A stretch of 64,000 nucleotides of DNA from Pseudomonas fortuita. GTDB taxonomy: Bacteria > Pseudomonadota > Gammaproteobacteria > Pseudomonadales > Pseudomonadaceae. The stretch covers positions 785,501-849,500 of the forward strand of contig NZ_CP114035.2 of assembly GCF_026898135.2 (NCBI RefSeq), written 5' to 3'. The notes under the pieces were generated by a model. The model was not told where the DNA came from. It saw only the letters and a program-made list of their open reading frames with translations, and did no database searches. Every line of letters starts with the position of its first letter. The stretch's first letter is position 1. Positions 17,244 through 26,364 of this stretch are shown piece by piece. The position numbers were made by a program, and so were the translations under genes.

Positions 17244-18461
17244 TCAATGCTGCTTGGCCTGCTTGATCCTCAGCAGAATCACCAACAATACCAGCAGCAC
17301 CGGAGGCGCCATGGCCAGCAATCCATCCCGCGCCGTCAGCCCCAACCCCAGCACATTCAGCCCGCCATACAGCAGCTTGAACAAATTCAGCAGGTAGTAG
17401 GTGATGGCAATGATCGACAGCCCCTCTACCGCCCGCTGGATCTTCACCTGGGCATCGGCCCGGGCATTGAGGCTGCGCAGGATCTCGGCGTTCTGTTCTT
17501 CCATTTCTACCTGAACACGCGCCTGCAACAGGTCGCCCAGGTTTGCCACGTTTTTCGCCAATTGCTCCAGCCGCTGCTCGGTCGCCGCGCAATAGCGCAC
17601 AGTCGGCTTGAACCGACGCTCGATGAACACCCCCAGGCGCTGGCAGTCGCCTACATGGCTTTCCCGCAGCTCGCCCAGGCGTTCGAACACCAGTTGCGCA
17701 TAGGCCTGGGTGGCGCCGAAGCGGTGGCGGGTTTTTACCGTGTGGCTGACCACCTGGCGTGACAAGTGGGCAATGGCGTCCAGTAACCCTTTGGAGTCAT
17801 GGCCGTCCCCCCCGGCACTGCGCTCCGAGAGGCTGACCAACGTCTTGTCGAAAGTATCCAGTTCTTGGCTCAGAGCCTTGGCCGTGGCCAGGGTCAGCGA
17901 GGCCATCATGCGGTACGTCTCGATTTCCAGCAGACGGCGGATCATGCGGCCCTGGCGGTAGGCATTGAGGCGGCGGTTGATGAACAGGAAACGGTTGGTA
18001 CCATCTTCGGTCAGGCGGAAATCGCTCCACACCACCGCATCGCCCCCGCCAACGCACGAGCCGCACGGATCTTTGAAACCATAGCGAGGCAGGTCAAGCC
18101 CCTGTTCGTCACGCACCAGCACCTGCACGGCGTTGATCACCTGCGCCACCTGCGGGGCGATGGCTTCGGCCAGCACGGGAGGCAGGGGCCGCCATTCGGT
18201 GTCGGTGGCAGCGCACGGCACCACCAGTGTCAGGGTGAAGAACTCGGTGTGGCGTTCCCACTTGAACGGGTGGCCATCCAGGCAGGTGATGCCTTGCGCG
18301 GCAGCGGTGTCCAGGGCCTCCGGGCAGCAGCGTTGCAGCAGCGCTGCACAGGCAGCATCACCGCCGAGCAAGGCCAGGTGGAAGACATGCGCCGGGCCGT
18401 CGAAGTACAGCGACGGGCGGGCGTGCAGTTCGTTGTGCAAGGCGGTGCGTTGAGGGTGCAT
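17244..18461 (-). CDS. DUF3422 family membrane protein
   Basis: A 405-residue member of DUF3422, a family of unknown function. The N-terminus has the typical RTALHNELHARPSLYF start. The middle (residues about 200-340) is helical and likely coiled coil. Two hydrophobic helices sit at the C-terminus (LSIIAITYYLLNLFKLLYGG and MAPPVLLVLLVILL), so the bulk is cytoplasmic and tail-anchored. No catalytic motif is evident. It stands alone between two REP elements. Confidence 0.87.
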   Translation of the reverse strand: MHPQRTALHNELHARPSLYFDGPAHVFHLALLGGDAACAALLQRCCPEALDTAAAQGITCLDGHPFKWERHTEFFTLTLVVPCAATDTEWRPLPPVLAEAIAPQVAQVINAVQVLVRDEQGLDLPRYGFKDPCGSCVGGGDAVVWSDFRLTEDGTNRFLFINRRLNAYRQGRMIRRLLEIETYRMMASLTLATAKALSQELDTFDKTLVSLSERSAGGDGHDSKGLLDAIAHLSRQVVSHTVKTRHRFGATQAYAQLVFERLGELRESHVGDCQRLGVFIERRFKPTVRYCAATEQRLEQLAKNVANLGDLLQARVQVEMEEQNAEILRSLNARADAQVKIQRAVEGLSIIAITYYLLNLFKLLYGGLNVLGLGLTARDGLLAMAPPVLLVLLVILLRIKQAKQH

Positions 18462-18555
18462 GGGTGGTCCGGCCTGGTGTTGTGATTGTTGGGGTACCAG
18501 GAAGTGGGACTTTGCAGCGGGCGGAGAAAGTCACGCGGGGCGGAGTTTTGTTCTA

Positions 18556-18656
18556 CCTGTACCGGCCTCTTCGCGGGTGAACCCGCTCCCACAGGTTCAG
18601 TGCAATTTTCAAGGACAGCACCGTACTTGTGGGAGCGGGTTTACCCGCGAATGGGC
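18556..18656. repeat. REP pair (type A, inverted)
   Basis: Arms at 18556-18595 and 18626-18656 with the CTTCGCGGG..CCCGCTCCCACAG core; the right arm is less complete. It separates the aldehyde dehydrogenase stop from the DUF3422 start, both genes being on the minus strand. Confidence 0.9.
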
Positions 18657-18678
18657 GGCAACGCGGCCCCTTGCGATA

Positions 18679-20109
18679 TCAGCCGAGGCAACGCGTCACA
18701 TGCTTGACCGATTGGTAGGCCGACAACCCCCAAGGCCCCAGCTCACGGCCGATGCCGCTACCCTTGGTACCGCCCCACGAGGTTTCGACGAACACCGCCT
18801 GCACCGAGTTGATCCACACATGGCCAACCTCCAGCGCATCGGCCACACGCTCGGCGCGGTCCAAATCGGCAGAGCACACGGTCGCCACCAGCCCGAAGCG
18901 GCTGTCATTGGCCTCGGTAATCGCCTGCTCTTCACTGGCAAACCGGCGTGCGCACAGCACCGGGCCAAAGATTTCTTCGGTCCACAGGCGGCTGTGTTTC
19001 GGCACATCGGTATACAGCGTAGGGCTGACGAACCAGCCGTCGCGGTCCAACGCCTTGCCACCGGCCAGGCACTGCAAGCCTTCTTCGCGCGCCGTGGCAA
19101 AGTAGCTGGCCACCTTCAGCCACTGGGCCTGGCTGGTCAGCGGGCCCATGTCGACCTCCTCGGTCAGCGGGTTGCCAACCCGCAGGTTTTCCAGTGCCGC
19201 CTGCAAGCGTGGCAGCAGTGCATCGGCAATACCGTCCTGCACCAGCAGCCGCGAGGTGGCCGAACACATCTGCCCCGCGTTCCAGCTGATACCGGCGACA
19301 ATCCACTCCACTGCCTGATCGACATCGCAATCGTCAAACACCACGATCGCCGACTTGCCGCCCAGCTCCAGCGTCACCGGCCGGCACTGTGCCGACGCAC
19401 TGCGCATCACCTGGCTGCCGACGCTGTTGCTGCCGGTGAACGACAGTTTGTCCAGGCCATTGTGATTGCTCAGCGCGGCACCGGTCTCGGCCTTGCCGTT
19501 GACGATGTTCAGCACCCCCGCCGGCAGGCCCAGAGCGTCGGCAATCTGGCCGTAGGCCTGCTCGATCAGCGGGGTGACCTCCGATGGCTTGAGCACCACG
19601 GTGCACCCGGCAGCCAAGGCCGGCGCGAGCTTCCAGGCGCTGGTCACCAGCGGGAAGTTCCACGGTACGATCAGGCCGACCACACCCACCGGCTCCAGGC
19701 GGGTGCGCGCAGTGAAGCCTGGGGCGGCCAGCGGGACGTCGCGATGCTTCGCAGGCAACTGCTCTGCGAGCTCGGCGTAGTAGCAGAAGGTGGCGATGGC
19801 GTCATCCAGGTCGATTTCCGCCTCGTGACGGGGCTTGCCGTTGTTGCGCATCTGCAAGGCGATCAGCGCTTCACGGCGCTGCCCGAGCTGCTCGGCAAAG
19901 CCGCGCAGGAAAGCTGCACGTTCGCTGGCGCTGGTGCTTTTCCAGGCGGGCAGGGCGCTGCGGGCAGCGGCTACGGCCTGGTCGACCTGGGCCACGCTGG
20001 CAGCCATGAACTCGGCGAACGGTTGCCCCAGCGCAGGGTCATTGACGCTGATGCAGTCGTTGCCTTGGCCTTCGACCCAGCGGCCGGCGATGTAGTGGGA
20101 GTTGGTCAT
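18679..20109 (-). CDS. NAD(P)-dependent aldehyde dehydrogenase (BADH-like)
   Basis: A 476-residue aldehyde dehydrogenase that oxidises an aldehyde to its acid. The cofactor-binding region has VGLIVPWNFPL and FTGSNSVGSQVM, the general base Glu lies in VTLELGGKSA (about 250), and the nucleophile Cys in NAGQMCSATSR (about 286). The end GSGIGRELGPWGLSAYQSVKHV resembles betaine-aldehyde dehydrogenases. The true substrate is unknown. It starts 13 nt after the NCS1 permease stop and is probably co-transcribed with it, so it likely acts on a breakdown product of the imported compound. Confidence 0.92.
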   Translation of the reverse strand: MTNSHYIAGRWVEGQGNDCISVNDPALGQPFAEFMAASVAQVDQAVAAARSALPAWKSTSASERAAFLRGFAEQLGQRREALIALQMRNNGKPRHEAEIDLDDAIATFCYYAELAEQLPAKHRDVPLAAPGFTARTRLEPVGVVGLIVPWNFPLVTSAWKLAPALAAGCTVVLKPSEVTPLIEQAYGQIADALGLPAGVLNIVNGKAETGAALSNHNGLDKLSFTGSNSVGSQVMRSASAQCRPVTLELGGKSAIVVFDDCDVDQAVEWIVAGISWNAGQMCSATSRLLVQDGIADALLPRLQAALENLRVGNPLTEEVDMGPLTSQAQWLKVASYFATAREEGLQCLAGGKALDRDGWFVSPTLYTDVPKHSRLWTEEIFGPVLCARRFASEEQAITEANDSRFGLVATVCSADLDRAERVADALEVGHVWINSVQAVFVETSWGGTKGSGIGRELGPWGLSAYQSVKHVTRCLG

Positions 20110-20122
20110 GGTCGGTTTCCAG

Positions 20123-21622
20123 TCAGGCCATTTCGGCAGTGGTCACAGGCGTGTGCGCGGTGCTTTTGCACCGCACCCAGCGCGGGCCCTGGGGGCCATA
20201 CACGCCCGCAGGTTCAGGGAACAGGTTGAGCAGCAGCAGGTACAGCACGCCAGCCAGCCCCAGGGTGACCGGCAGGCTCAGGTCGATGCCGCCGGCCAGG
20301 TCGCCCAGCGGGCCGACGAACTGCCCGGGCAGGTTGACGAAGCACAGGCCGACCGCCGCGCTGGGGAGCCACGCCCCCATGCCGCGCCAGTTCCAGCCAT
20401 GCTGGAACCAGTAGTGGCCACCACGCTGGCCGCGGGTGAATACCTGCAGGTCATCGGCGTGGTAGAAGCCGCGGCGAGTGATCAGGCCGAGGATCATGAT
20501 CACCATCCATGGGCTTGTGCAGGTGATGATGAGTACCGCGAAGGTCGACACGCTTTGCACCAGGTTGAAAGTGAAGCGGCCGACAAAGATGAAGCCGATT
20601 GCCAGCACACCGATCAGCAGCGTGGCGCCGGCGCGGCTGAGCAGGCGCGGGAACACGCTGGACATGTCCAGGCCGGTGCCATACAGCGCAGTGGTGCCGG
20701 TGGACATGCCGCCGATCACCGCAATCAGGCACACCGGCAGGAAGAACCAGCTTGGCGCCACCGCCAACAGGCCACCCACATAATTATTGGCGGCGATGTA
20801 GTCCGGTGCCTGGGTCGCTACCAAGGTGGCGGTGCAAAGGCCGAACAGGAAAGGAATCAGCGTTGCGCCCTGGGCTGCTATCACCGCCAGCATGATGCGC
20901 GCCTTGGGTGTTTCACGCGGGATATAGCGCGACCAGTCGCCCAGGAAAGCGCCGAACGACACGGGGTTGCTCATGGCCAGGATCGCCGCACCGACGAACG
21001 CCGCCCAGAAGCCTGCCTGGCCAAGGTTGACGCTGCCTGCGTAGCCGGCATCGAACGGCCCGGCAAAGGCCACGATTCCCAGCAGGAACAGCAGGCTTGA
21101 AGCCCACACGGCAATCTTGTTCACCCACAGCATGAAGCGGAAGCCAAAGATGCACACCACCAGCACCAGCACCGCGAACAGCCCGTAGGACAGGCCCAGG
21201 GTGAGGTCGGTTTCCGGCAGGCCGGCCAGGCGCTTGGCACCGCCGACCAGAGCGTCGCCCGAGCTCCACACCGACAGCGAGAAGAACGCCACGGCCGTGA
21301 GCAGCGACAGGAACGAGCCGACGATACGCCCGTGCACACCAAAGTGCGCGCCCGACGACACGGCGTTGTTGGTACCGTTGAGTGCGCCGAACAAACCCAT
21401 CGGCGCAAGAATCAGGGCGCCCACGCCAACGCCGAGCAGAATGGCCCAAACGCCCGCCTGGAACGACAGGCCGAACAGCACAGGGAAGCTGCCCAGCACT
21501 GCGGTGGCGAAGGTATTGGCGCCGCCGAAGATCAGGCGGAAGAGGTCCAGCGGGGAGGCGTCGCGTTGATCATCAGGGATCTGTTCGACGCCGTTGGTCT
21601 CGATACCGGTCGAGTGGCTCAT
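20123..21622 (-). CDS. NCS1-family nucleobase/cytosine-type permease
   Basis: A 499-residue membrane protein of the NCS1 (purine-cytosine permease) family with 12 predicted helices. The N-terminal GANTFATAVLGSFPVLFGLSF and the SNPVSFGAFLGDWSRYIPRET region match the CodB-like branch. Members import cytosine, hydantoins, allantoin or related compounds with sodium or protons. It lies between the SnoaL-like gene (95 nt upstream) and the aldehyde dehydrogenase (13 nt downstream), which suggests an uptake-and-oxidation unit of unknown substrate. Confidence 0.9.
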   Translation of the reverse strand: MSHSTGIETNGVEQIPDDQRDASPLDLFRLIFGGANTFATAVLGSFPVLFGLSFQAGVWAILLGVGVGALILAPMGLFGALNGTNNAVSSGAHFGVHGRIVGSFLSLLTAVAFFSLSVWSSGDALVGGAKRLAGLPETDLTLGLSYGLFAVLVLVVCIFGFRFMLWVNKIAVWASSLLFLLGIVAFAGPFDAGYAGSVNLGQAGFWAAFVGAAILAMSNPVSFGAFLGDWSRYIPRETPKARIMLAVIAAQGATLIPFLFGLCTATLVATQAPDYIAANNYVGGLLAVAPSWFFLPVCLIAVIGGMSTGTTALYGTGLDMSSVFPRLLSRAGATLLIGVLAIGFIFVGRFTFNLVQSVSTFAVLIITCTSPWMVIMILGLITRRGFYHADDLQVFTRGQRGGHYWFQHGWNWRGMGAWLPSAAVGLCFVNLPGQFVGPLGDLAGGIDLSLPVTLGLAGVLYLLLLNLFPEPAGVYGPQGPRWVRCKSTAHTPVTTAEMA

Positions 21623-21715
21623 GGTGATGCTCCAGCGCGGTTGTTGTAGCCGGCGCAGTGCGCGGGCCTTCTTGTGGGTGCGATGGCAGGGCGGCAGGGC
21701 CGCGTAAAAAAGTGA

Positions 21716-22105
21716 TCAGGCCGGCGAGACGACCGACAGGTGCTCGTGGCAGGCCAGCCACTGGTCACCTTGGCGGCGGAAGACGATAGTCTCGCGCTCG
21801 CTCATGCGGTGTTCTTCACCGGCGATGCGGATATGCGTGGCCACATCGTGCATGAAGATCGCCACATCGCCTTGCAGGCTCACGTGGGCATTGGCCGATT
21901 CGCAGGCGAGCACTGCAAACCCTTCGGCCTGCCACTGGGCCCAGAGGTCTTCGTAGGCACGGCGCGACAGCAGCGGTTGCGGCAAGGTGTGGAAAAGGAA
22001 CGTCGCGTCTTCGCTGAAACAGGCGAAATAGCGGGCGGTGTCGTTGCTGGCGAACGCGGCAACGAGGTCGGCGGCGGCTTGGCGCACCTGAAGTGTCTGG
22101 TCCAC
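21716..22105 (-). CDS. SnoaL/NTF2-like protein
   Basis: A 129-residue protein with the cone-shaped SnoaL/NTF2-like fold pattern (QAAADLVAAFASNDTARYFACFSEDATFLFHT, ending ERETIVFRRQGDQWLACHEHLSV). Such proteins can be small isomerases, hydrolases or ligand-binding partners. The start is set at a GTG (22105) preceded by a GTGAGG-like site about 8 nt upstream; an ATG start at 22171 would add 22 residues of unlikely composition. It is first in a likely operon with the permease and dehydrogenase. Confidence 0.82.
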   Translation of the reverse strand: MDQTLQVRQAAADLVAAFASNDTARYFACFSEDATFLFHTLPQPLLSRRAYEDLWAQWQAEGFAVLACESANAHVSLQGDVAIFMHDVATHIRIAGEEHRMSERETIVFRRQGDQWLACHEHLSVVSPA

Positions 22106-22245
22106 GGGAGTGGCCTCACGGTTTTTGTGATTATGGTGAAGCGATTCTGGTGGCGGTTGGCGAGGGGACAAATCGCTGAAGGCAAATAATCAGTTCAGGA
22201 ATTTGTGAAGTGATGGCGGGGCGCAGGTTCTGCCCGGGCGCCACT

Positions 22246-22285
22246 CTGTGGGAGCTGGCTTGCCGGCGATGAGGCCAGTACAGGC
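22246..22285. repeat. Single REP element, diverged
   Basis: CTGTGGGAGCTGGCTTGCCGGCGATGA... ends in GGCCAGTACAGG. It is one REP unit with the CCGGCGATGAGG variant, unpaired, between the divergent SnoaL and YcaC genes. Confidence 0.75.
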
Positions 22286-22373
22286 AACAACAGGCGAACC
22301 GACTGACGGTCTGTCCCACCGTTCATCCTTGCCTACGCTGATACTCCCAACCCGCTGAAGCAAGGAGTTCACC

Positions 22374-22994
22374 GTGACCTTCCAATACAAGCGTCTGGAC
22401 AAGAACAACGCCGCCGTACTGCTGGTCGACCACCAGGCCGGCCTGCTCTCGCTGGTAAGGGACATCGACCCCGACCGCTTCAAGAACAACGTACTGGCCC
22501 TGGCCGACCTGGCCAAGTACTTCAAGCTGCCGACCATCCTTACCACCAGCTTCGAGACCGGCCCCAATGGCCCGCTGGTGCCGGAACTGAAAGAGCAGTT
22601 CCCCGACGCCCCCTACATTGCGCGCCCCGGCAACATCAATGCCTGGGACAACGAAGACTTTGTCAAAGCCGTAAAAGCCACCGGCAAGAAGCAGCTGCTG
22701 ATTGCCGGTGTGGTCACTGAAGTGTGCGTGGCCTTCCCGGCCCTGTCGGCGCTGGAGGAGGGCTTTGAGGTGTTCGTCGTCACCGACGCCTCTGGCACCT
22801 TCAACGAACTGACCCGTGACTCGGCGTGGCGGCGCATGGAGGCTGCCGGGGCGCAGCTGATGACCTGGTTCGGCGTGGCTTGCGAGCTGCACCGCGACTG
22901 GCGCAACGACGTCGAGGGCTTGGGTACCCTGTTCTCCAACCATATACCGGACTACCGCAACCTGATGACCAGTTACAACAAGCTGGCCAAGTAG
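22374..22994 (+). CDS. ycaC: YcaC-type isochorismatase-family hydrolase
   Basis: A 206-residue cysteine hydrolase close in length and sequence to E. coli YcaC (208 residues). Catalytic residues visible are Asp19 in LLVDHQAG and the nucleophile Cys118 in VVTEVCVAF. YcaC is an octameric enzyme of unknown natural substrate. It stands alone, with a ribosome-binding site AAGGAG about 5 nt before the ATG and a GC-rich hairpin just after the stop. Confidence 0.9.
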   Translation: MTFQYKRLDKNNAAVLLVDHQAGLLSLVRDIDPDRFKNNVLALADLAKYFKLPTILTTSFETGPNGPLVPELKEQFPDAPYIARPGNINAWDNEDFVKAVKATGKKQLLIAGVVTEVCVAFPALSALEEGFEVFVVTDASGTFNELTRDSAWRRMEAAGAQLMTWFGVACELHRDWRNDVEGLGTLFSNHIPDYRNLMTSYNKLAK

Positions 22995-23003
22995 CGCCTC
23001 CTC

Positions 23004-23022
23004 GGGGCTGCACCGCAGCCCC
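23004..23022. terminator. GC-rich hairpin after ycaC
   Basis: GGGGCTG-CACCG-CAGCCCC begins 9 nt after the stop. It lacks a T-run, so it is a weak intrinsic terminator at best. Confidence 0.4.
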
Positions 23023-23099
23023 GCCTCAACCTGCAAGCGAAGCGGCAAACCGGTATGAATCGACCATACTGACTCTTCATTCGCCCTCAGGAGAGTGTC

Positions 23100-23918
23100 A
23101 TGTCGAAGCCGTCCAGGAAGAAATCCACCCAGCAACAGCCAGAAAAACTGGGCGGCAAGGCCTACGAAAAAGCGCTCAAGCATCTGCATGTAGAGCTGGT
23201 AAAGCTGCAGGAGTGGGTGGTGGCCAAGGGGCTGAAGGTATGCATTGTCTTCGAAGGCCGTGATGGCGCCGGCAAGGGCGGCACCATCAAGGCCATTACC
23301 GAGCGGGTCAGCCCGCGGGTGTTTCGCGTGGTGGCGCTGCCGGCACCGACCGATCGGGAAAAAACCCAGATGTTCCTGCAGCGTTATGTGGGGCATTTGC
23401 CCGCCGCGGGCGAGGTGGTGATCTTCGATCGCAGCTGGTACAACCGTGCGGGGGTTGAGCGGGTCATGGGCTTTTGCTCCGGCAACCTTGTCGACAAGTT
23501 TCTCGCCGGGGTGCCCGTGTTCGAAAAGGTCATGGTCGAGTCGGGCATCATCCTCATCAAGTACTGGCTCGAGGTCAGCGCCGAGGAGCAGACCCGCCGC
23601 CTGGAGGATCGCATCAACGATGGTCGCAAGCTGTGGAAGCTTTCGCCCATGGACCTCAAATCGTATACCCGTTGGGATGACTACACCCAGGCACGGGACG
23701 ACATGTTCCAGGCCTCGGATACAGCCTGGGCGCCGTGGTTCATGGCGCACTCGGACGACAAACGTCGTGCCCGCCTGAACATCATCAGCCATTTGCTCAG
23801 CCGTATTCCGTACAAGGACATCACCCGTGACCGGGTGGTGAAGCTGCCCAAACGCGGCAAGGTCGGCAAGTACAAGGCCGTGGCCTACCCGTTCAAGGTC
23901 GTCGAAGAACGTTTTTGA
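23100..23918 (+). CDS. ppk2: Polyphosphate kinase 2 (PPK2)
   Basis: A 272-residue PPK2 that transfers phosphate between polyphosphate and nucleotides. Residues 53-61 form the Walker A loop (GRDGAGKGG), and IFDRSWYNR (about 105) is the Walker B region. The lid module is RLEDRINDGRKLWKLSPMD. One PPK2 domain and this length fit the class I enzymes, which mostly make NTPs from NDPs. CAGGAG lies before the ATG. It is transcribed alone, and no exopolyphosphatase or ppk1 is next to it. Confidence 0.94.
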   Translation: MSKPSRKKSTQQQPEKLGGKAYEKALKHLHVELVKLQEWVVAKGLKVCIVFEGRDGAGKGGTIKAITERVSPRVFRVVALPAPTDREKTQMFLQRYVGHLPAAGEVVIFDRSWYNRAGVERVMGFCSGNLVDKFLAGVPVFEKVMVESGIILIKYWLEVSAEEQTRRLEDRINDGRKLWKLSPMDLKSYTRWDDYTQARDDMFQASDTAWAPWFMAHSDDKRRARLNIISHLLSRIPYKDITRDRVVKLPKRGKVGKYKAVAYPFKVVEERF

Positions 23919-24062
23919 ACCCCTCCCTGTGGGGCGCTGCGAGGGTTAGCGCTCATGCCACAGGACGGCAGCCTGCTGCAGGCGACGGTGGTGGGACCGC
24001 CTTCGGAGTCGGCGTGAGTTTTTCGGAGGGGGGGAATCCGCGAAGCAGCCAGTACAAGGAAC

Positions 24063-25067
24063 CTAAGGCTGCCAATCAACCCCACTTTCTTCCAGATAAG
24101 CATCCACAGCGGCACCCACTGTGGGGTGAAAGGCCGTCTCCCCCATATGCTGAAACAACTCGAACCGCCGCATCTTGTCCTTCACCGGGTCCTTCATCTC
24201 GGCAAACTGCAATTCCACCCCTCGAGCCTCCAGTGCCCGGTCCAGTTCGGCCAGCATGTCTGCCGAGGTGATGTCGATACTGGTCACTGGCTCCGCCGCT
24301 ATTATCAGCCGCTGCACCGGCGTCGGCGACTCGTCCACGGCCGCCATCACGGTACTTTGGAACTGCTCGGCATTGGCAAAGAACAGCGGCGCATCCCAAC
24401 GCAGCAGCACCAGCCCCGGAATACGTCGAGCCTGTGGATAACGCTGCACATCGTGGTAGCCCCGGGTGCCATCCACCCGGCCCAGCACTGCATGGTGTGG
24501 CCGCCAGCCGTCCCACAGAAACTCGATCACCGCGATTGCCACCGCAATGCAGATACCGGGAATGGCCCCAAACACCGCCACACCGACGAAGCAGGTGAAC
24601 GACAGCCAGAACTCCCACTGTTGCATGCGGTTCATGTAGCCATAGCGGATCGGCTTGGACAGCAACTCGGTGATGAAGCCCAGGCGCAGCAGCCCGGCAA
24701 TCACGCAGAACGCCCCGGCGATCAGCGCCATCATGCTGGCGATGGCGATTGCCCGCTGTGGGTCGCTGGCGGCGTGCTGCACCACCACCGCCAGGATCGG
24801 CGCGGCCAGCGCCGAATCCGGGCCCAGCACCAGGATTCGGCTGGGGCCGAACAGGGCGTAGACCAGCAACGGGATGATGGTGGCGTACAGGCCGTAGATT
24901 CCGGGTACGCCGGACGCTTCGGCGTAGGCAATGCCCACCGGTACCAGCATGGTGGTCAGCACCAGGCCGGCGGCGATGTCCTTGGCTAACCAGGCGCGTT
25001 GATAGTGGAGCAGGGTCACCAGGCCGGGTAGCCAGCGTTGCCAGTCGAAGCGCGTTGGTTCGGGCAT
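24063..25067 (-). CDS. SulP-family anion transporter with large internal deletion
   Basis: The 334-residue frame holds both ends of a SulP (SLC26-like) transporter but not the middle. Residues 1-146 give the N-terminal helices (LTTMLVPVGIAYAEASGVPGIYGLY, LGPDSALAAPILA, LLSKPIRYGYMN). From residue 147 the sequence jumps to the last membrane part (EFWLSFTCFVGVAVFGAIPGI) and a complete STAS domain (FFANAEQFQ ... SIDITSADMLAELDRAL). Full members have about 560-570 residues, so roughly 230 are missing, spanning most of the transport core. The reading frame stays open across the joint near 24627-24632. It is probably not a working transporter, unless the shortened membrane part plus STAS domain has another role. 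Confidence 0.85.
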   Translation of the reverse strand: MPEPTRFDWQRWLPGLVTLLHYQRAWLAKDIAAGLVLTTMLVPVGIAYAEASGVPGIYGLYATIIPLLVYALFGPSRILVLGPDSALAAPILAVVVQHAASDPQRAIAIASMMALIAGAFCVIAGLLRLGFITELLSKPIRYGYMNRMQQWEFWLSFTCFVGVAVFGAIPGICIAVAIAVIEFLWDGWRPHHAVLGRVDGTRGYHDVQRYPQARRIPGLVLLRWDAPLFFANAEQFQSTVMAAVDESPTPVQRLIIAAEPVTSIDITSADMLAELDRALEARGVELQFAEMKDPVKDKMRRFELFQHMGETAFHPTVGAAVDAYLEESGVDWQP

Positions 25068-25126
25068 GGTGCGGGCTCAGGGGAGGAGGGTGCTGAGTTT
25101 CAGCTTAGATGCTATGCCCCTAGAAA

Positions 25127-25158
25127 CGAAGAAGCCGCGCAGGTGCGCGGCTTCTTCG
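25127..25158 (-). terminator. Rho-independent terminator after ychF
   Basis: A perfect 14-bp stem CGAAGAAGCCGCGC with the loop ACCT, followed on the minus strand by TTTC. It lies about 80 nt beyond the ychF stop. Confidence 0.8.
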
Positions 25159-25240
25159 TGTTGAGTCACCCGTCCTGAACAGACATTTCGCCTGTTTCAG
25201 GGCTGGGTCGTCTCTTGAGACGCTGTGAACGTCTGCTGAA

Positions 25241-26341
25241 TCAGACGTTGAAGCGGAAGTGCATCACGTCGCCATCCTTGACGATGTAATCCTTGCCTTC
25301 CAGGCGCCACTTGCCGGCTTCCTTCGCACCGCCTTCACCCTTGAACTGGATGAAGTCGTCATAGGCCACCACCTCAGCGCGGATGAAACCTTTTTCGAAG
25401 TCGGTGTGGATAACACCAGCAGCCTGTGGTGCAGTGGCGCCGACGCGTACGGTCCAGGCACGTACTTCCTGCACGCCGGCAGTGAAGTAGGTCTGCAGGT
25501 TCAGCAGCTCGTAACCGGCGCGGATCACGCGGTTCAGGCCAGGCTCTTCCAGGCCCAGGGCCTCGAGGAACATGTCCTTCTCTTCGCCGTCGTCCAGCTC
25601 GGCGATTTCTGCTTCGATCTTGTTGCACACCGGTACAACGACCGCGCCCTCTTCCTCGGCAATGGCCTTGACCACGTCCAGGTGCGGGTTGTTGTCGAAG
25701 CCGTCTTCGGCGACGTTGGCGATGTACATCACCGGCTTGCTGGTCAGCAGGTGGAAGCCACGGATGACGGCTTTTTCGTCGTCAGCCATGTTCTTCATCA
25801 GGCTGCGCGCAGGCTTGCCTTCGGTGAAGTGCGGGATCAGCTTTTCCAGAATGGCCTTTTGCGCCAAGGCTTCCTTGTCGCCGCCCTTGGCGTTGCGGGC
25901 TACTTTCTGCAGTTGCTTTTCGCAGCTGTCGAGGTCGGCGAAGATCAGTTCGAGGTCGATGATCTCGATGTCACGCTTGGGATCGACGCTGTTGGAAACG
26001 TGGATCACGTTTTCGTCTTCGAAGCAGCGCACCACGTGGGCAATGGCGTCGGTCTCGCGGATGTTGGCGAGGAACTTGTTGCCCAGGCCTTCGCCTTTCG
26101 AGGCACCGGCAACCAGGCCGGCGATATCGACGAATTCCATGGTGGTCGGCAGGATGCGGTTTGGCTTGACGATTTCAGCCAGCGCAGCCAGACGAGCATC
26201 AGGCATCGGCACGATGCCGCTGTTTGGCTCGATGGTGCAGAAAGGGAAGTTCTCCGCCGCGATGCCAGACTTGGTCAGGGCGTTGAACAGGGTGGACTTG
26301 CCGACGTTGGGCAGGCCGACGATGCCGCAATTGAAACCCAT
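25241..26341 (-). CDS. ychF: YchF/Obg-family ATPase (redox-regulated)
   Basis: A 366-residue OLA1/YchF P-loop protein. G1 is [15 protein letters not shown] at the N-terminus, and switch I has [10 protein letters not shown]. The G4 position reads NVAE instead of NKxD, the change that makes this family prefer ATP. A coiled coil and a C-terminal TGS domain ([30 protein letters not shown]) follow. YchF binds ribosomes and dampens oxidative-stress defence in E. coli. It follows pth by 23 nt and is probably co-transcribed, as in most gammaproteobacteria. Confidence 0.97.
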   Translation of the reverse strand: MGFNCGIVGLPNVGKSTLFNALTKSGIAAENFPFCTIEPNSGIVPMPDARLAALAEIVKPNRILPTTMEFVDIAGLVAGASKGEGLGNKFLANIRETDAIAHVVRCFEDENVIHVSNSVDPKRDIEIIDLELIFADLDSCEKQLQKVARNAKGGDKEALAQKAILEKLIPHFTEGKPARSLMKNMADDEKAVIRGFHLLTSKPVMYIANVAEDGFDNNPHLDVVKAIAEEEGAVVVPVCNKIEAEIAELDDGEEKDMFLEALGLEEPGLNRVIRAGYELLNLQTYFTAGVQEVRAWTVRVGATAPQAAGVIHTDFEKGFIRAEVVAYDDFIQFKGEGGAKEAGKWRLEGKDYIVKDGDVMHFRFNV

Positions 26342-26364
26342 GGGTATTCCCCTCTCTAAAGGAA

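Noticed and set aside
22323..23792. A 489-codon minus-strand frame opposite ycaC and ppk2
   Set aside because: It spans two well-supported genes on the plus strand and their intergenic gap; the composition is that of an antisense shadow.
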